64,000 bases of DNA from Propionicimonas sp. (GTDB taxonomy: Bacteria > Actinomycetota > Actinomycetes > Propionibacteriales > Propionibacteriaceae): positions 62,001 through 126,000 of the forward strand of contig VMSW01000004.1 in assembly GCA_013791955.1 (NCBI GenBank), in the 5' to 3' direction. The translations under genes and the position numbers were made by a program. Numbering within the stretch: position 1 is the first letter of the stretch; each line of letters opens with the position of its first letter. Below the pieces are notes generated by a model. It was given only the letters and a program-made list of their open reading frames with translations. It was not told the DNA's origin and did no database searches. Positions 26,077 through 34,637 of this stretch are shown piece by piece.

Positions 26077-27003
26077 TCAGCTCAGCTGCAGCACCCGGAG
26101 GATGCTGGCGCCAATGATCACCGCGGTGAGCACTGCCAAGCCGAGAAGTTGCAGCTGGGTTCGGTTCTGGCGCGGAGCGAAGATGATGATCACCGAAGCG
26201 GCCAGACCACCCACCAGCCCGCCCAAGTGCCCCTGCCAGGAAATTGAGGAGTTGGTGAAGGTGAAGACCACGTTGATTCCCAACCAGATCAGCACCGATC
26301 TCATGTCACCGCCGGTGCGGTAGGTGAGCACCAACAGGGCGCCGATCAGTCCAAACACCGCGCCGGAGGCGCCCAGGGTCGGGTTCATTGAGTCGGAAAG
26401 CCAGAGCACTGCGGCCGAGCCGGCCAAAGCCGAGAGCAGATAGACGGTGAGAAACCAGACCCGACCGAAGACCCGTTCCAGCATGGGCCCGAGGAACCAA
26501 AGCGCCAGCATGTTCAGGCCGATGTGCAAGACCTCGATGTGGGTGAAGGCGCTGGTGATTGGCTGCCACCATTCGCCGCTACTCACCCCGCCCGCCATCC
26601 ACATGCCCTGGTCCTTCAGTGCGCAACCAGCTTTATCAACATTGGGGAAGTAGCGGCTCGGATCGCCAGCCACCGCGCAGTACCCGCCCGGCGTCAACGC
26701 CAGCCGCTCGGCCAGCCAGCTGTTGGCGCCACCGGTGACCAGAATGGCCACCCACACCGCCACGTTGATCCCGATCAGCACGATGGTGGTGATCGCCGGG
26801 TTGCTGGACCGCGCACCGCCGTAAGGACCTTGCCCTTGGCGAGTTTGCCTGGCGCCCTCGCGGACGCAGTCTGGGCATTGGAAACCAACCGCTGCACTGA
26901 TCATGCAGTCGCCACAGATCGGTCGTCCACACCGCTGACAGGCGATGTAGGTGGGCTTGTCGGGGTGACGGTAGCAAGGCGCGGCCACCGGCGGTTGAGT
27001 CAT
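26077..27003 (-). CDS. rhomboid-family intramembrane serine protease with N-terminal zinc ribbon
   Basis: A 308-residue protein. The N-terminal cytoplasmic B-box-like zinc finger has paired CxxC (IACQRCGRPICGDCM, then FQCPDC). Six transmembrane helices follow with the rhomboid motifs HIEVLHIGLNMLALWFLG, the catalytic Ser in GASGAVFGLIGAL and the catalytic His in ISWQGHLGGLVGG. It cleaves membrane-spanning substrates within the bilayer; the substrate is unknown. ATG 27003 lacks a ribosome binding site, but TATCGT lies 7 bases upstream. It is divergent from the patatin gene. Confidence 0.93.
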   Translation of the reverse strand: MTQPPVAAPCYRHPDKPTYIACQRCGRPICGDCMISAAVGFQCPDCVREGARQTRQGQGPYGGARSSNPAITTIVLIGINVAVWVAILVTGGANSWLAERLALTPGGYCAVAGDPSRYFPNVDKAGCALKDQGMWMAGGVSSGEWWQPITSAFTHIEVLHIGLNMLALWFLGPMLERVFGRVWFLTVYLLSALAGSAAVLWLSDSMNPTLGASGAVFGLIGALLVLTYRTGGDMRSVLIWLGINVVFTFTNSSISWQGHLGGLVGGLAASVIIIFAPRQNRTQLQLLGLAVLTAVIIGASILRVLQLS

Positions 27004-27053
27004 GCGCGCCACGATACCTGGCGCCGGTTTCCAACACTGAGATACTCGTCAGC

Positions 27054-28064
27054 GTGAAGAAGGTTGCGCTGGTACTTGGCTCAGGTGGGGCACGCGGCTA
27101 CGCACATATTGGCGCGCTGCAGATATTGAACGAACGTGGCTACGAGGTGACTGCGATCGCAGGCGCTTCGATTGGGGCGTTAGTGGGCGGGCTGCACGCC
27201 TCGGGAGGGCTGACCGAATACACCGATTGGGTCACCGGCCTGAGCGCACGGGACGTCCGTAAGCTGATCGATCCGGTGCTGCCAGGTCCGGGCCTGATGA
27301 AGCTGGAACGAGTGCTCGGACGGATGGCTGAGATTCTCGACGGAGTCCTCATCGAGGACCTGCCCATTCCCTACACCGCGGTGGCCACCGATATCGGTGC
27401 CAGCCGCGAGGTGTGGTTCACCTCTGGGCCATTGGAGGTGGCCATTCGGGCATCAGTGGGCATTCCCGGCATCGTCACGCCAATCATGGTCAACGGCCGA
27501 CTTCTGGTTGATGGTGGCGTGATTAACCCAGTGCCGATGGAGCCGGTGATCGGTGCCGATGTCGACTTCACCATGGCGGTCAGTTTGAGTGGCCCGAAAG
27601 ATCACCGCGAGGTGCTGACCCCGGCCAAGGAGTCCGCGGCACAACGTCCGGCCAATGAGTGGCTCGACCGCTTCACGAAGGGCGCCGCGGGGGTTTGGGA
27701 CAACGACTTCGTGGCCTCGATCATGACCAGATTCGGTAGGGGTGAGGACGCGGACGCGCAACCCCCGGCCTACGAACCAGCCCCAGCTGGGTTGAGCATC
27801 ACTGATGTGACCACCATGTCCTTGGACACGATGGGCGCTCTGATCACCCGTTTCCGGCTGGCCGCGCTGCCGCCCGACGTGCTGGTGACGGTGCCCGGGG
27901 ACTCGGCCAAGTCATTGGACTTCCATCGCGCCGAAGAGCTGATCGCCTTGGGTCGCAGGCTGACTGAGAAAGCGCTGGACGATGCTCTTGGCGAGAGCTC
28001 GGCGCAACGGGAGACTCCAGAGATCGTGGGTGTGGTCGGCCCTTCGACAAGCTCAGGGAACTGA
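27054..28064 (+). CDS. patatin-like phospholipase (RssA/NTE type)
   Basis: A 336-residue serine lipid hydrolase. The oxyanion motif GSGGARGYAHIG (residues 10-21), the nucleophile elbow GASIG and the catalytic Asp in DGGVINPVP form the Ser-Asp dyad. The N-terminal half is the patatin domain and the rest is a helical extension. The GTG start has GATACT 7 bases upstream and no ribosome binding site. The last ~8 residues and the stop codon come from a REP-like repeat (28040-28058), so the native C-terminus may have been replaced. Confidence 0.9.
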   Translation: MKKVALVLGSGGARGYAHIGALQILNERGYEVTAIAGASIGALVGGLHASGGLTEYTDWVTGLSARDVRKLIDPVLPGPGLMKLERVLGRMAEILDGVLIEDLPIPYTAVATDIGASREVWFTSGPLEVAIRASVGIPGIVTPIMVNGRLLVDGGVINPVPMEPVIGADVDFTMAVSLSGPKDHREVLTPAKESAAQRPANEWLDRFTKGAAGVWDNDFVASIMTRFGRGEDADAQPPAYEPAPAGLSITDVTTMSLDTMGALITRFRLAALPPDVLVTVPGDSAKSLDFHRAEELIALGRRLTEKALDDALGESSAQRETPEIVGVVGPSTSSGN

Positions 28065-28097
28065 GGGAACTGAGGGAACGCAGGGAACCGGAGGAAC
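28040..28097. repeat. REP-like arm, copy 3, followed by a 9-base tandem repeat
   Basis: The arm cccttcgacaagctcaggg (28040-28058) overlaps the patatin stop codon. It continues into about five 9-base units derived from its own end (ctcagggaa, ctgagggaa, ctgagggaa, cgcagggaa, ccggaggaa). The tract ends just before the DinB stop codon on the other strand. Confidence 0.8.
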
Positions 28098-28102
28098 CGA
28101 GT

Positions 28103-28801
28103 TCAGTCGCGCACGCCGACGTCGACCAAGTGATGGCGCAGGTCGTGGAGGAAGTAGCGACCGAGGGTGTCCAGGGTGAATACCGAGCCGTTACTGCGCC
28201 GGCCAGGACGGGGCCACTCATCGGCCTCGATTCCAGCCCAGACCGCGGCATTCACCTTGGCGGCGGTGGCGATCTCATCGGCGACCATCGCGGGATCCTG
28301 CTCCCAGTAGCGATCATCGATCGCGGTGGCGTCCTGATCCCAGTTCTCGAAGACCGGGTCGTCTTGGTCCCCGATCAGCACTGCCCGCTCGGCGAAGACC
28401 AGCAGGACATCGCGGACGTGGCAGGCGTACTCCAAAGGCGACCACACCTGAGGGGCCGGACGGGTGCGGACGTCTGGTCGGGCCAGCACCTCGGCCCACG
28501 GTCCAGTGGCCTGCAGCACAAGTTCGGGTAGCTCGCTGGGCTGGATCTCGGCGCCCAGGTAGCCGCATTCGGGACAGCGGGCCTGGAGGACCCACGTCCA
28601 ATCCTTGTCGTCGGGGACGGGTGCGGTCGGTTCACTCATAGTTCCTCCTGGCATCCTGACGGTCACTGAGCCGGAATCCAGGTCCAACGGCTTGGGCCCG
28701 GATGCGCCAGCGTCCTGATCGACGACCAAGATCTTCTCCAGGTCGCGCTGCTCCTCCTGATGGCGAAATCCGGGTTGGAAAATCTGGAAAAGCTCACTCA
28801 T
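28103..28801 (-). CDS. DinB-family protein with N-terminal extension and two likely starts
   Basis: The C-terminal ~178 residues form a DinB-like four-helix metal-binding domain (EYACHVRDVLLVFAERAVL, and GRYFLHDLRHHLVDVGVRD with the histidines). Some members act as thiol-dependent transferases or hydrolases. One start, ATG 28801, overlaps the DUF2199 stop (ATGAGTGA) and adds about 54 residues that resemble the tail of small DUF6191 proteins (ELFQIFQPGFRHQEEQRDLE). A second start, ATG 28639, has a strong AGGAGGA site 5 bases upstream. There is no stop between them, so both a 232- and a 178-residue product are possible. Confidence 0.75.
   Translation of the reverse strand: MSELFQIFQPGFRHQEEQRDLEKILVVDQDAGASGPKPLDLDSGSVTVRMPGGTMSEPTAPVPDDKDWTWVLQARCPECGYLGAEIQPSELPELVLQATGPWAEVLARPDVRTRPAPQVWSPLEYACHVRDVLLVFAERAVLIGDQDDPVFENWDQDATAIDDRYWEQDPAMVADEIATAAKVNAAVWAGIEADEWPRPGRRSNGSVFTLDTLGRYFLHDLRHHLVDVGVRD
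28640..28656 (-). promoter_or_regulatory. internal ribosome binding site for the short DinB form
   Basis: Minus-strand AGGAGGA, 5 bases before ATG 28639, lies inside the longer reading frame. It is the best Shine-Dalgarno match in this gene cluster and marks the DinB domain boundary. Confidence 0.65.
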
Positions 28802-29333
28802 CGGTTCGGTGCCTGACCAGTCCGGCCAGTTCGGCGACGCGGTGCACTCCGATCCCTTCTCGTTGCTCCCAAGCAATCGAGTGGTGGGATCCGGGGGAGA
28901 GCATCAGTATTGGCACCTGTCCAAGATCGCGGGTGTGGACGGTAACTGACAAGCCCCTGGTGGGTTGTTCGTACGGCAACTCAGTGGCCAACCGACCAAG
29001 TAGCGGTGCAACGGCGGCGCGGTTCGGATCACTCCAAACCCGAGCAACTTCGCTCATCGATAGCTCGTCCAGTTCCACCCAGACCGACCAAACGAAGATG
29101 CCAAAGTCAGTCTCGTCCACTGGAAGTTGGAGGTGCCCCCGCAGGAAAAGCCTGGTGCTGCCGTTGCAGGGCAGGATGCAGACGTCCGGGGTGAGCTCGG
29201 CCTCGAGGCGCTCGCCGGGGTTGACCCGCAGCCAGTCGTCGGGGGCGCGGGGGCCGAGGAGTTTGGCCACGTTCCGGTGCACCCTGTGGCAAACCTTGCA
29301 CTCAAGGTTGGAGCTGCCGGTCAAACGGGCCAT
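28794..29333 (-). CDS. DUF2199-domain protein
   Basis: A 179-residue protein of the DUF2199 family: zinc-type LECKVCHRVH at the start, DVCILPCNGSTRLFLRGHLQLPV in the centre, then FGIFVWSVWVELDE and a C-terminal PGSHHSIAWEQREGIG. The family has no known function and is often found near other small metal-binding proteins. ATG 29333 is the natural domain start, with GGAGGA 13 bases upstream. It overlaps the DinB gene by 8 bases and is probably translationally coupled to it. Confidence 0.8.
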   Translation of the reverse strand: MARLTGSSNLECKVCHRVHRNVAKLLGPRAPDDWLRVNPGERLEAELTPDVCILPCNGSTRLFLRGHLQLPVDETDFGIFVWSVWVELDELSMSEVARVWSDPNRAAVAPLLGRLATELPYEQPTRGLSVTVHTRDLGQVPILMLSPGSHHSIAWEQREGIGVHRVAELAGLVRHRTDE

Positions 29334-29468
29334 GCATTCGATTGTCCTCCACCACTGCGAGTGTCGTGGCGAATCCGGTAAATCCCGGTTCACGGCCCCG
29401 TTCCGTGGAATCCGGGCAAGACGGATCGCCCGCGGGCGGTCAACCGCGGGCGACCCGAGCAACTGGGC

Positions 29469-30434
29469 TCAGGCCGGGATCAACTCCGCGGCGAGCTGCG
29501 CCTTCTTGCTTTCGGCCAGGAAGGCGCCAGCGAAGCTGTTGCGTGCCAACAGGTCGAGTTGCTCTTCGCTGAGCCCGAACTCCTTGGTCACCGCGGCGAC
29601 GTTCGCGTCGAGATAGCCACCGAAGTAGGCCGGCGCGTCGGAGTTGATCGTGACCACCACGCCCTCCTCCAACAGTTTCGGCATCGGGTGCTGCGCCTGC
29701 TGGGCGCCGTGCAAAGCGGCGTTGGCCAACGGGCAGACCGTCAGCGGAATGCTGTAGTCGGCCAGGTAGTACATCAAGTCGCGGTCTTCAACCGCGCACG
29801 ATCCGATTCGACCCACTCGCAGCGAGTGCAGGCATTCCCACACCACGTCGATACCAGCGTCGGCGCCAACGTGGGCCACGGTGTGTAAGCCGTCACCGCG
29901 CGCCTTGCTGAACAGCGTGGTAAACGGAGCTGCCGAGACTCCCGCCTGGGTCAGGCAGACTCCGACTGCGAGCAGTTCGGTGCCGGTGGCGAGCGCCTTG
30001 GCGTAGGCATCTTCAGCTTCGGCTACCGGCAGGTGCTGTGGGAAGTTCAGAATTAGGCCGGTGCTGATGCCGTACGCCTTTTCTGAATTCGACAGCGCTG
30101 CCCCTAGCCCGGACAGCACCACTTCGGCCGGGACGCCGCGGGCCAGGTGCGCCTGCAGATCGCAGGAGATCTCCGCCCGGGTCACGCCGGCCGCCTTGGC
30201 CTTGGCGAGATAGGCGTTGGCCAGCTCGGTGAAGTCCTCCTCGGTCTGCAGCACAGCCATGTTGGCGTAGTACAGGTCGAGGAAGTCTTGCAGCGTCTCG
30301 AACTTGAAGGCCTTGCGAAGCTCGCCCGGGTTGGCGAACGGTAGCTCCACTTTGTTCTTTTTCGCGAGCGCAAAAGCCAACTCTGGCTCAAGCGCCCCTT
30401 CGATGTGCACATGTAATTCGGCGTATGACCGCAT
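29469..30434 (-). CDS. adenosine/adenine deaminase homologue lacking catalytic residues
   Basis: A 321-residue member of the Add/Aah1 family. Zinc ligands are kept: HVHIEG at the N-terminus, the His of AHVGADAG and the Asp of NSDAPAYFGGY; the last segment marks the Aah1 adenine deaminase type. Three active-site positions differ from the family: HAGE reads HVGA (Glu to Ala, codon 29862-29864), the His of RI-HG reads Ser (RIGSC, 29799-29801), and SDDP reads SDAP (29634-29636). The frame is intact and conservation elsewhere is good, so a non-deaminating role is possible. AAGGAGGGG precedes ATG 30434. Confidence 0.85.
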   Translation of the reverse strand: MRSYAELHVHIEGALEPELAFALAKKNKVELPFANPGELRKAFKFETLQDFLDLYYANMAVLQTEEDFTELANAYLAKAKAAGVTRAEISCDLQAHLARGVPAEVVLSGLGAALSNSEKAYGISTGLILNFPQHLPVAEAEDAYAKALATGTELLAVGVCLTQAGVSAAPFTTLFSKARGDGLHTVAHVGADAGIDVVWECLHSLRVGRIGSCAVEDRDLMYYLADYSIPLTVCPLANAALHGAQQAQHPMPKLLEEGVVVTINSDAPAYFGGYLDANVAAVTKEFGLSEEQLDLLARNSFAGAFLAESKKAQLAAELIPA

Positions 30435-30619
30435 GACCCCTCCTTGCATCAGTAGTTAGATGCTAGCTCCTGGCCGGTAACCGCGTCGTGGTATTTGAGG
30501 GAAACCGCTTTCAAGGCTCAGGAAGGGCTTTTGTCACCCTTATGGGGGTCGGTCCGGTGGCGTCGCGGAATTGGCCCCCGGTAGGGAGTAGTTAACGCTA
30601 CCGGGCACCGGGCGCTGGC

Positions 30620-31096
30620 TCAGTCCAGCCGGGTGGTTGGGTCGGTTGAGAGTGCGGCCAGAACTCGCTGTTGGTAGTCGGCACGCAGCGGCGGCAGCGC
30701 GTCGATTGGGAAGAACCGGGCCTGGGTGGCTTCGCCATCCGCGGGGTGGGGTTCGCCGCTGGTCCAGCGGCACCGGAACACGTGATCGAGGTAGCGGGTC
30801 TGGTCGCCATTGGCGTAGGTGATGACTTCAGTCACTGTCACCCAGGACAACCGCTCAACCACCGCCTGGATGCCGGCCTCTTCGGCCACCTCGCGTACCG
30901 CAGTGCTGGCGGGGTGCTCTCCGGGGTCCACGATGCCCGAGACCGGTGACCATTCGTGGTTGTCGGCCCGTTTGACTAGGAGAACCTCTTCAAAGCCACC
31001 ATCTGATCGCAGGACGACGGCGGTGGCTCCACTGAGCCACAGCTCGCGGGAACCGATCAGACTGCGAAGCTCGAGGATGAACTCAGGAGTGGCCAC
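30620..31096 (-). CDS. NUDIX hydrolase
   Basis: A 158-residue NUDIX pyrophosphohydrolase with a complete Nudix box (GIVDPGEHPASTAVREVAEE, about 55-74, then AGI). The substrate class cannot be read; a nucleotide or NDP-sugar is typical. The GTG start at 31096 has TAGGCT exactly 6 bases upstream and no ribosome binding site, so it is probably leaderless. A 17-bp hairpin lies 46 bases upstream. Confidence 0.88.
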   Translation of the reverse strand: MATPEFILELRSLIGSRELWLSGATAVVLRSDGGFEEVLLVKRADNHEWSPVSGIVDPGEHPASTAVREVAEEAGIQAVVERLSWVTVTEVITYANGDQTRYLDHVFRCRWTSGEPHPADGEATQARFFPIDALPPLRADYQQRVLAALSTDPTTRLD

Positions 31097-31523
31097 CGCG
31101 TCAGCCTAGCGAGCCACGCCCGCCCGGCCCCGGAATTGGTTCTGGGCGACCAGTCGACCCCTCGTCGACCGGTCGCCCAGTGGCACCTACGCAGGCACTT
31201 GGCGGGCCTGCTGGCAACCTACAGAGTCGTTCCCCTGACCCTCGCCGCCGCCATCGTCGCCGGGGTTAACCGGCGCCCCCGATCAGCGGGGCGGCTGCGG
31301 GTCGGAATCGATCCCTGCCTTGCCTTTTGGTTCTGGTCACGAGCTCGATTGACCGTCCCCCCCGGTAACGTCCGAACCTTGCTCGCTAGTCGGCGCCTCC
31401 CCAAAAGGTGACTCCATTTTAGCCTCTGGCAAGCGGATTTACCTCCTGAGCCGGGTGGTACTACCACGTACCGACGCTGTGACCTGGCTATGCGCCGAGC
31501 GGTCGCTCCCCGGTCTGGTGGTC
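31097..31523. other. 427-base non-coding stretch with a 17-bp inverted repeat
   Basis: No plausible gene is seen. The main structure is an inverted repeat (31142-31158 with 31164-31180, arm ctgggcgaccagtcgac, one mismatch, 5-base loop ccctc). There is no T-run on either side, so it is not an obvious terminator. It could be an operator or leader element of the NUDIX gene. Confidence 0.5.
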
Positions 31524-31703
31524 CTAGACCTCGACGATCTCGGCTCCGGGGGCGTTCTTCTGCACTGAAGCGATGCCTGCCTTGGCGTTGCTCGCGCTGC
31601 TGTAGCCCTCGCCGCCGGTGGCAATCGTCTGCCCGTTTGAGGCCTTCAGGCGCCAGCGGTATTCACCCTTGGCGTCCTTGTACAGCTCAAATTTGCCTGC
31701 CAT
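31524..31703 (-). CDS. DUF1508 (YegP-like) small protein
   Basis: A 59-residue single DUF1508 unit: KFELYKDAKGEYRWRLKASN, then GYSSASNAKAGIASVQKNA, which is the family pattern of a small beta-beta-alpha repeat. E. coli YegP has two copies, this protein one. The role is unknown; a stress or DNA-related function has been suggested for the family. AGGAG lies 6 bases before ATG 31703, which fixes the start although the frame stays open further upstream. Confidence 0.9.
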   Translation of the reverse strand: MAGKFELYKDAKGEYRWRLKASNGQTIATGGEGYSSASNAKAGIASVQKNAPGAEIVEV

Positions 31704-32070
31704 CACTGCTCCTCTGCTGTGTGTGGACGCGGTGGGTTGGCGTCCAGTGCTCAGGCTAGCCGGGAATGGCCTCGGCGTCAGGGGTAACGGCCACCAATCG
31801 CGGGGCTGCAGCCCCTGCGGGTCGGTGCCGTCCCCGAGGCAAATTGGGGTGGCTTGGCCCGGACGCTTCGGAATAGCCGAGCGCGGCAATGCAGAACGCG
31901 GGTCACCTATTCGGGGACGTCAACCTATGGCTGCATTTAGTGGTGCGCTTGTACTTGCCGGAGTTATCAATGGGGGAAAGCGCTGGGGCGGCTTTCTCGC
32001 AGCTGCAGTTCGCGTCCAGAATTGTGGCGCATGGGACGCGGGACCCTCGCCGAGGGGGCATCATTGGCGT
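31704..32070. other. 367-base intergenic stretch
   Basis: It separates the divergent DUF1508 and phosphatase genes. No coding signal is seen. A perfect 14-bp palindrome ggggctgcagcccc lies at 31802-31815; otherwise nothing recognisable. Confidence 0.5.
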
Positions 32071-33072
32071 ATGGGCGATGGGTCGGGCCAGGAGGCGGCA
32101 GCTGTGCTGCCTGAGTTGGCGGTGGCTAACGCCGTGTTCCTCACCGAGAGGATCGCGTTGGGTGGTGACCTCTCGCCCAATTTTCGAGTGGCCAAGCAGC
32201 AACTCGACGAACTGGTGGAAGCCGGCATCACCCACGTTGCGGACCTTCGTTCGGAGTGGAGCGATGAGGTATTGGTCCGCGGTTGGGCCCCGCAGGTCAA
32301 CTATCTGCATCACCGGGTGGAGGACGCTGGGCAGCTGATCGATCCGCAGTGGTTCGAGCAACTCGTCACCTGGGTTCACGACGCGCTGGAAGCCGACTTG
32401 AGCGCCAAGGTGCTGGTGCACTGTCACATGGGAGTGAACCGGGCTCCGTCTGCAGCATTGGCGGTGCTGTTGGACCAGGGGATGGGCTTGCGGGATGCAC
32501 TCGACCGGATTCGGGCCGCCCGACCAGTCGCAGTGATCGACTACGCCGGCAGCGTGCTGAGCTGGTATCTGACCCGTACTGGCGCCGACACCCGAACCCG
32601 GCACAACCTGCGCCGAGCTTTGGTGCGGTGGCGGCAATCGCACGATCTCGATGTCGAGGACGTGATCCGCTCCATCCGTTCCCAGGAGTCGCCGAACTCA
32701 CGTTGGGCGGTGCGGCTGGGACCCAAAGACCCCGAAACACTGGGACGGGTGCTGGCTGACTCCGGCGAAGTGGCCGTCGGGCTGACAATCGATTACGAGC
32801 CCGAAGACCTCGGCCAACTAGACGAAGTGCTTTTCCTGACCGAGGCCGGGCTGAACGGTCGGGCCCTGGTGGTCGGCCCGGCACAGCAGATGGAGAACAG
32901 TTCCTGGGTGCTCCCGGTGATGATCACTGAGCTGTTCCTAGCCGTGGCGGTGCCGTTGCCCAGAGCCGTGCGAGATTGGTTTGCCGAGCGCGGGCCGAAT
33001 CCGCTGCTGCTCAGTCGCGAGGATTACCGAGTGCTGACGACCAGGATCGCTGGCGAGGACCCTGACGACTGA
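32071..33072 (+). CDS. dual-specificity protein phosphatase-like protein
   Basis: A protein of about 333 residues. The N-terminal DSP domain has the phosphatase loop VHCHMGVNRAPSAALAVLL (Cys-x5-Arg, about 118-125) and an upstream general-acid loop around VEDAGQLIDPQWFEQ. The C-terminal ~150 residues form a separate domain (WAVRLGPKDPETLGRVLADS and later) that I do not recognise. It probably removes phosphate from protein Tyr/Ser/Thr or a small substrate. The start at ATG 32071 is uncertain because no good ribosome binding site is present and the frame is open further upstream. Confidence 0.78.
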   Translation: MGDGSGQEAAAVLPELAVANAVFLTERIALGGDLSPNFRVAKQQLDELVEAGITHVADLRSEWSDEVLVRGWAPQVNYLHHRVEDAGQLIDPQWFEQLVTWVHDALEADLSAKVLVHCHMGVNRAPSAALAVLLDQGMGLRDALDRIRAARPVAVIDYAGSVLSWYLTRTGADTRTRHNLRRALVRWRQSHDLDVEDVIRSIRSQESPNSRWAVRLGPKDPETLGRVLADSGEVAVGLTIDYEPEDLGQLDEVLFLTEAGLNGRALVVGPAQQMENSSWVLPVMITELFLAVAVPLPRAVRDWFAERGPNPLLLSREDYRVLTTRIAGEDPDD

Positions 33073-33098
33073 GCGTGCTGCTCGCCGCAGCGATCGCC

Positions 33099-34478
33099 CT
33101 ACAGCGAAATGGTTTGGCCGTGGCCGGCCGCTTCGACGGTGAGGTTGAGTCGAGCGGTGGCCGCTGCGGCCAGCGCCGCCGCCGATCTCGGATCACCGTG
33201 GACGGTGTAGACCCGCCGGGGCGCCGGGGAGAGCGCGGCCAGCCAGTCGAGCAACTCTGAGGCGTCGGCGTGGACGCTGAACTCCTCATCGATCAGGATC
33301 TCGGCCCGCACTGGCACCTGGCGGCCGTGCATCTTCAAGTGGGTGGCACCGTCGGCCAGCGCCCGTCCACGGGTGCCAATCGCCTGGTAGCCGGTGAGCA
33401 CCACGGCATTGCGATCATCGGGGAGCAGGTGCTCCAAGTGGTGCAGGACGCGCCCGCCGGTGGCCATGCCGGAGGAGGAGATGATGATTGAGGGCACCTT
33501 GGGGTTGTTTAGTTTGATGGAGTCCTCGGTGCTGCGAACCTCGTGCAGCTGCGGCAAATCGACGAAGGAGCCGGCGTTGAGGTCCGGGCGCAGTTCGTCG
33601 ACGAACCGCGGATCGCGATAGACACCCAAAGCGGCCAGCGCCATGGGTGAGTTCACGAACACCGGCAGCGCCGGGATCCGTCCGGCGTGGAGCAACTCGG
33701 TCAGGGTTTGCAGCACCACCTCGGTACGGTCGACCGCGAAGGCCGGGATCAGCACGGAGCCGCCTCTGCGGGCGGTGCGCCGGATCAGTTCCGCTAGCGG
33801 CTCGTGGGCTCGGGCTGCGGTTTCGAAGTGCTCCCGGTCACCGTAGGTGGATTCAACCAGCACCACATCGGCGCCCTCGGGAAGCTCTCTTGCCCTCAGA
33901 ACGGGGTGGGAGGTGCGTCCCAGGTCGCCGGAGAACAGCACCGAGCCAGCCGGGGTCTGCACCCGGATCGAGGCCGCCCCGAGGATGTGGCCGGCTCGGG
34001 TCCAGCGCGCCGTCCAGCCCTCGGCGAGCTCATAGTCGACCTCGAACTCGACGATCCGGAACAGCTTCAACGCGTGCTCCACATCGCCGATGTTGAATAG
34101 CGGCAGCGGCGGGTTGTGCTTGGAGTAGCCGCCCTCGGCGGCGTGGGCGGCGTCGCGTTCGGCCAGGAAGGCAGCATCGCGCAGCACGATTTCGGCCAGT
34201 TCGACCGTGGCCTCGGTGGCCAGCACTTCGCCGGCGAAGCCGTCGCGCACCAGGACCGGCAAGTAGCCGACGTGGTCGGTGTGGGCGTGGGTGATCAGGA
34301 CGGTGTCGATACTGCGTGGTGGCACACCGAAGGGTTCCCAGTTGAGGAGGCGGAACTGCTTTTCGCCCTGGAAGACGCCAGCGTCGACTAGAACGCGGGT
34401 GGCTTCTGAACCTAACAAGTACTTCGATCCAGTGACTGTGCCAGCCCCGCCAAGGAAGCTGAGTTCGACGGCATCCAT
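33099..34478 (-). CDS. MBL-fold metallo-hydrolase of the beta-CASP RNA/DNA-processing family
   Basis: A 459-residue nuclease-type metallo-hydrolase. It has LSFLGGAGTVTGSKYLL at the N-terminus, the zinc motif THAHTDHVGYLPVL, His in AGHILGAASI, Asp in LFSGDLGR, the beta-CASP segment ESTYGDREH, SSSGMATGGRVLHHLEHLL and the C-terminal His in FSVHADASELLDWL. It resembles bacterial homologues of CPSF-73/Ysh1, which cut RNA. ATG 34478 lies at the domain start. It is divergent from the subtilase gene. Confidence 0.92.
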   Translation of the reverse strand: MDAVELSFLGGAGTVTGSKYLLGSEATRVLVDAGVFQGEKQFRLLNWEPFGVPPRSIDTVLITHAHTDHVGYLPVLVRDGFAGEVLATEATVELAEIVLRDAAFLAERDAAHAAEGGYSKHNPPLPLFNIGDVEHALKLFRIVEFEVDYELAEGWTARWTRAGHILGAASIRVQTPAGSVLFSGDLGRTSHPVLRARELPEGADVVLVESTYGDREHFETAARAHEPLAELIRRTARRGGSVLIPAFAVDRTEVVLQTLTELLHAGRIPALPVFVNSPMALAALGVYRDPRFVDELRPDLNAGSFVDLPQLHEVRSTEDSIKLNNPKVPSIIISSSGMATGGRVLHHLEHLLPDDRNAVVLTGYQAIGTRGRALADGATHLKMHGRQVPVRAEILIDEEFSVHADASELLDWLAALSPAPRRVYTVHGDPRSAAALAAAATARLNLTVEAAGHGQTISL

Positions 34479-34554
34479 GACTCCAGCTTGGACCTCCGCG
34501 CCCAAAATGGGGCCGAAGTTGGCCAGATCGGCCCGATCAATGGCTGAGACCCCC

Positions 34555-34583
34555 TTGACCCCCTTACGGGTGACACATAGCCT
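34555..34583 (+). promoter_or_regulatory. sigma-70-type promoter of the subtilase gene
   Basis: TTGACC (34555-34560), a 17-base spacer and TAGCCT (34578-34583). A start site near 34590 would give a ~48-base leader containing GGAAAGG (34622-34628) before GTG 34638. Confidence 0.5.
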
Positions 34584-34637
34584 CATCTGGTCACCTTGCT
34601 TACCCTGCGGCGGCAGTCCGCGGAAAGGTCGTGCACC

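Noticed and set aside
28053-28097. CRISPR-like array
   Set aside because: The units are 9 bases long, contiguous without spacers, and derive from the REP-like arm.
28702-29616. Plus-strand open frame opposite DUF2199 and DinB
   Set aside because: Ser/Arg-rich antisense product without motif. The minus-strand genes carry known domains and ribosome binding sites.
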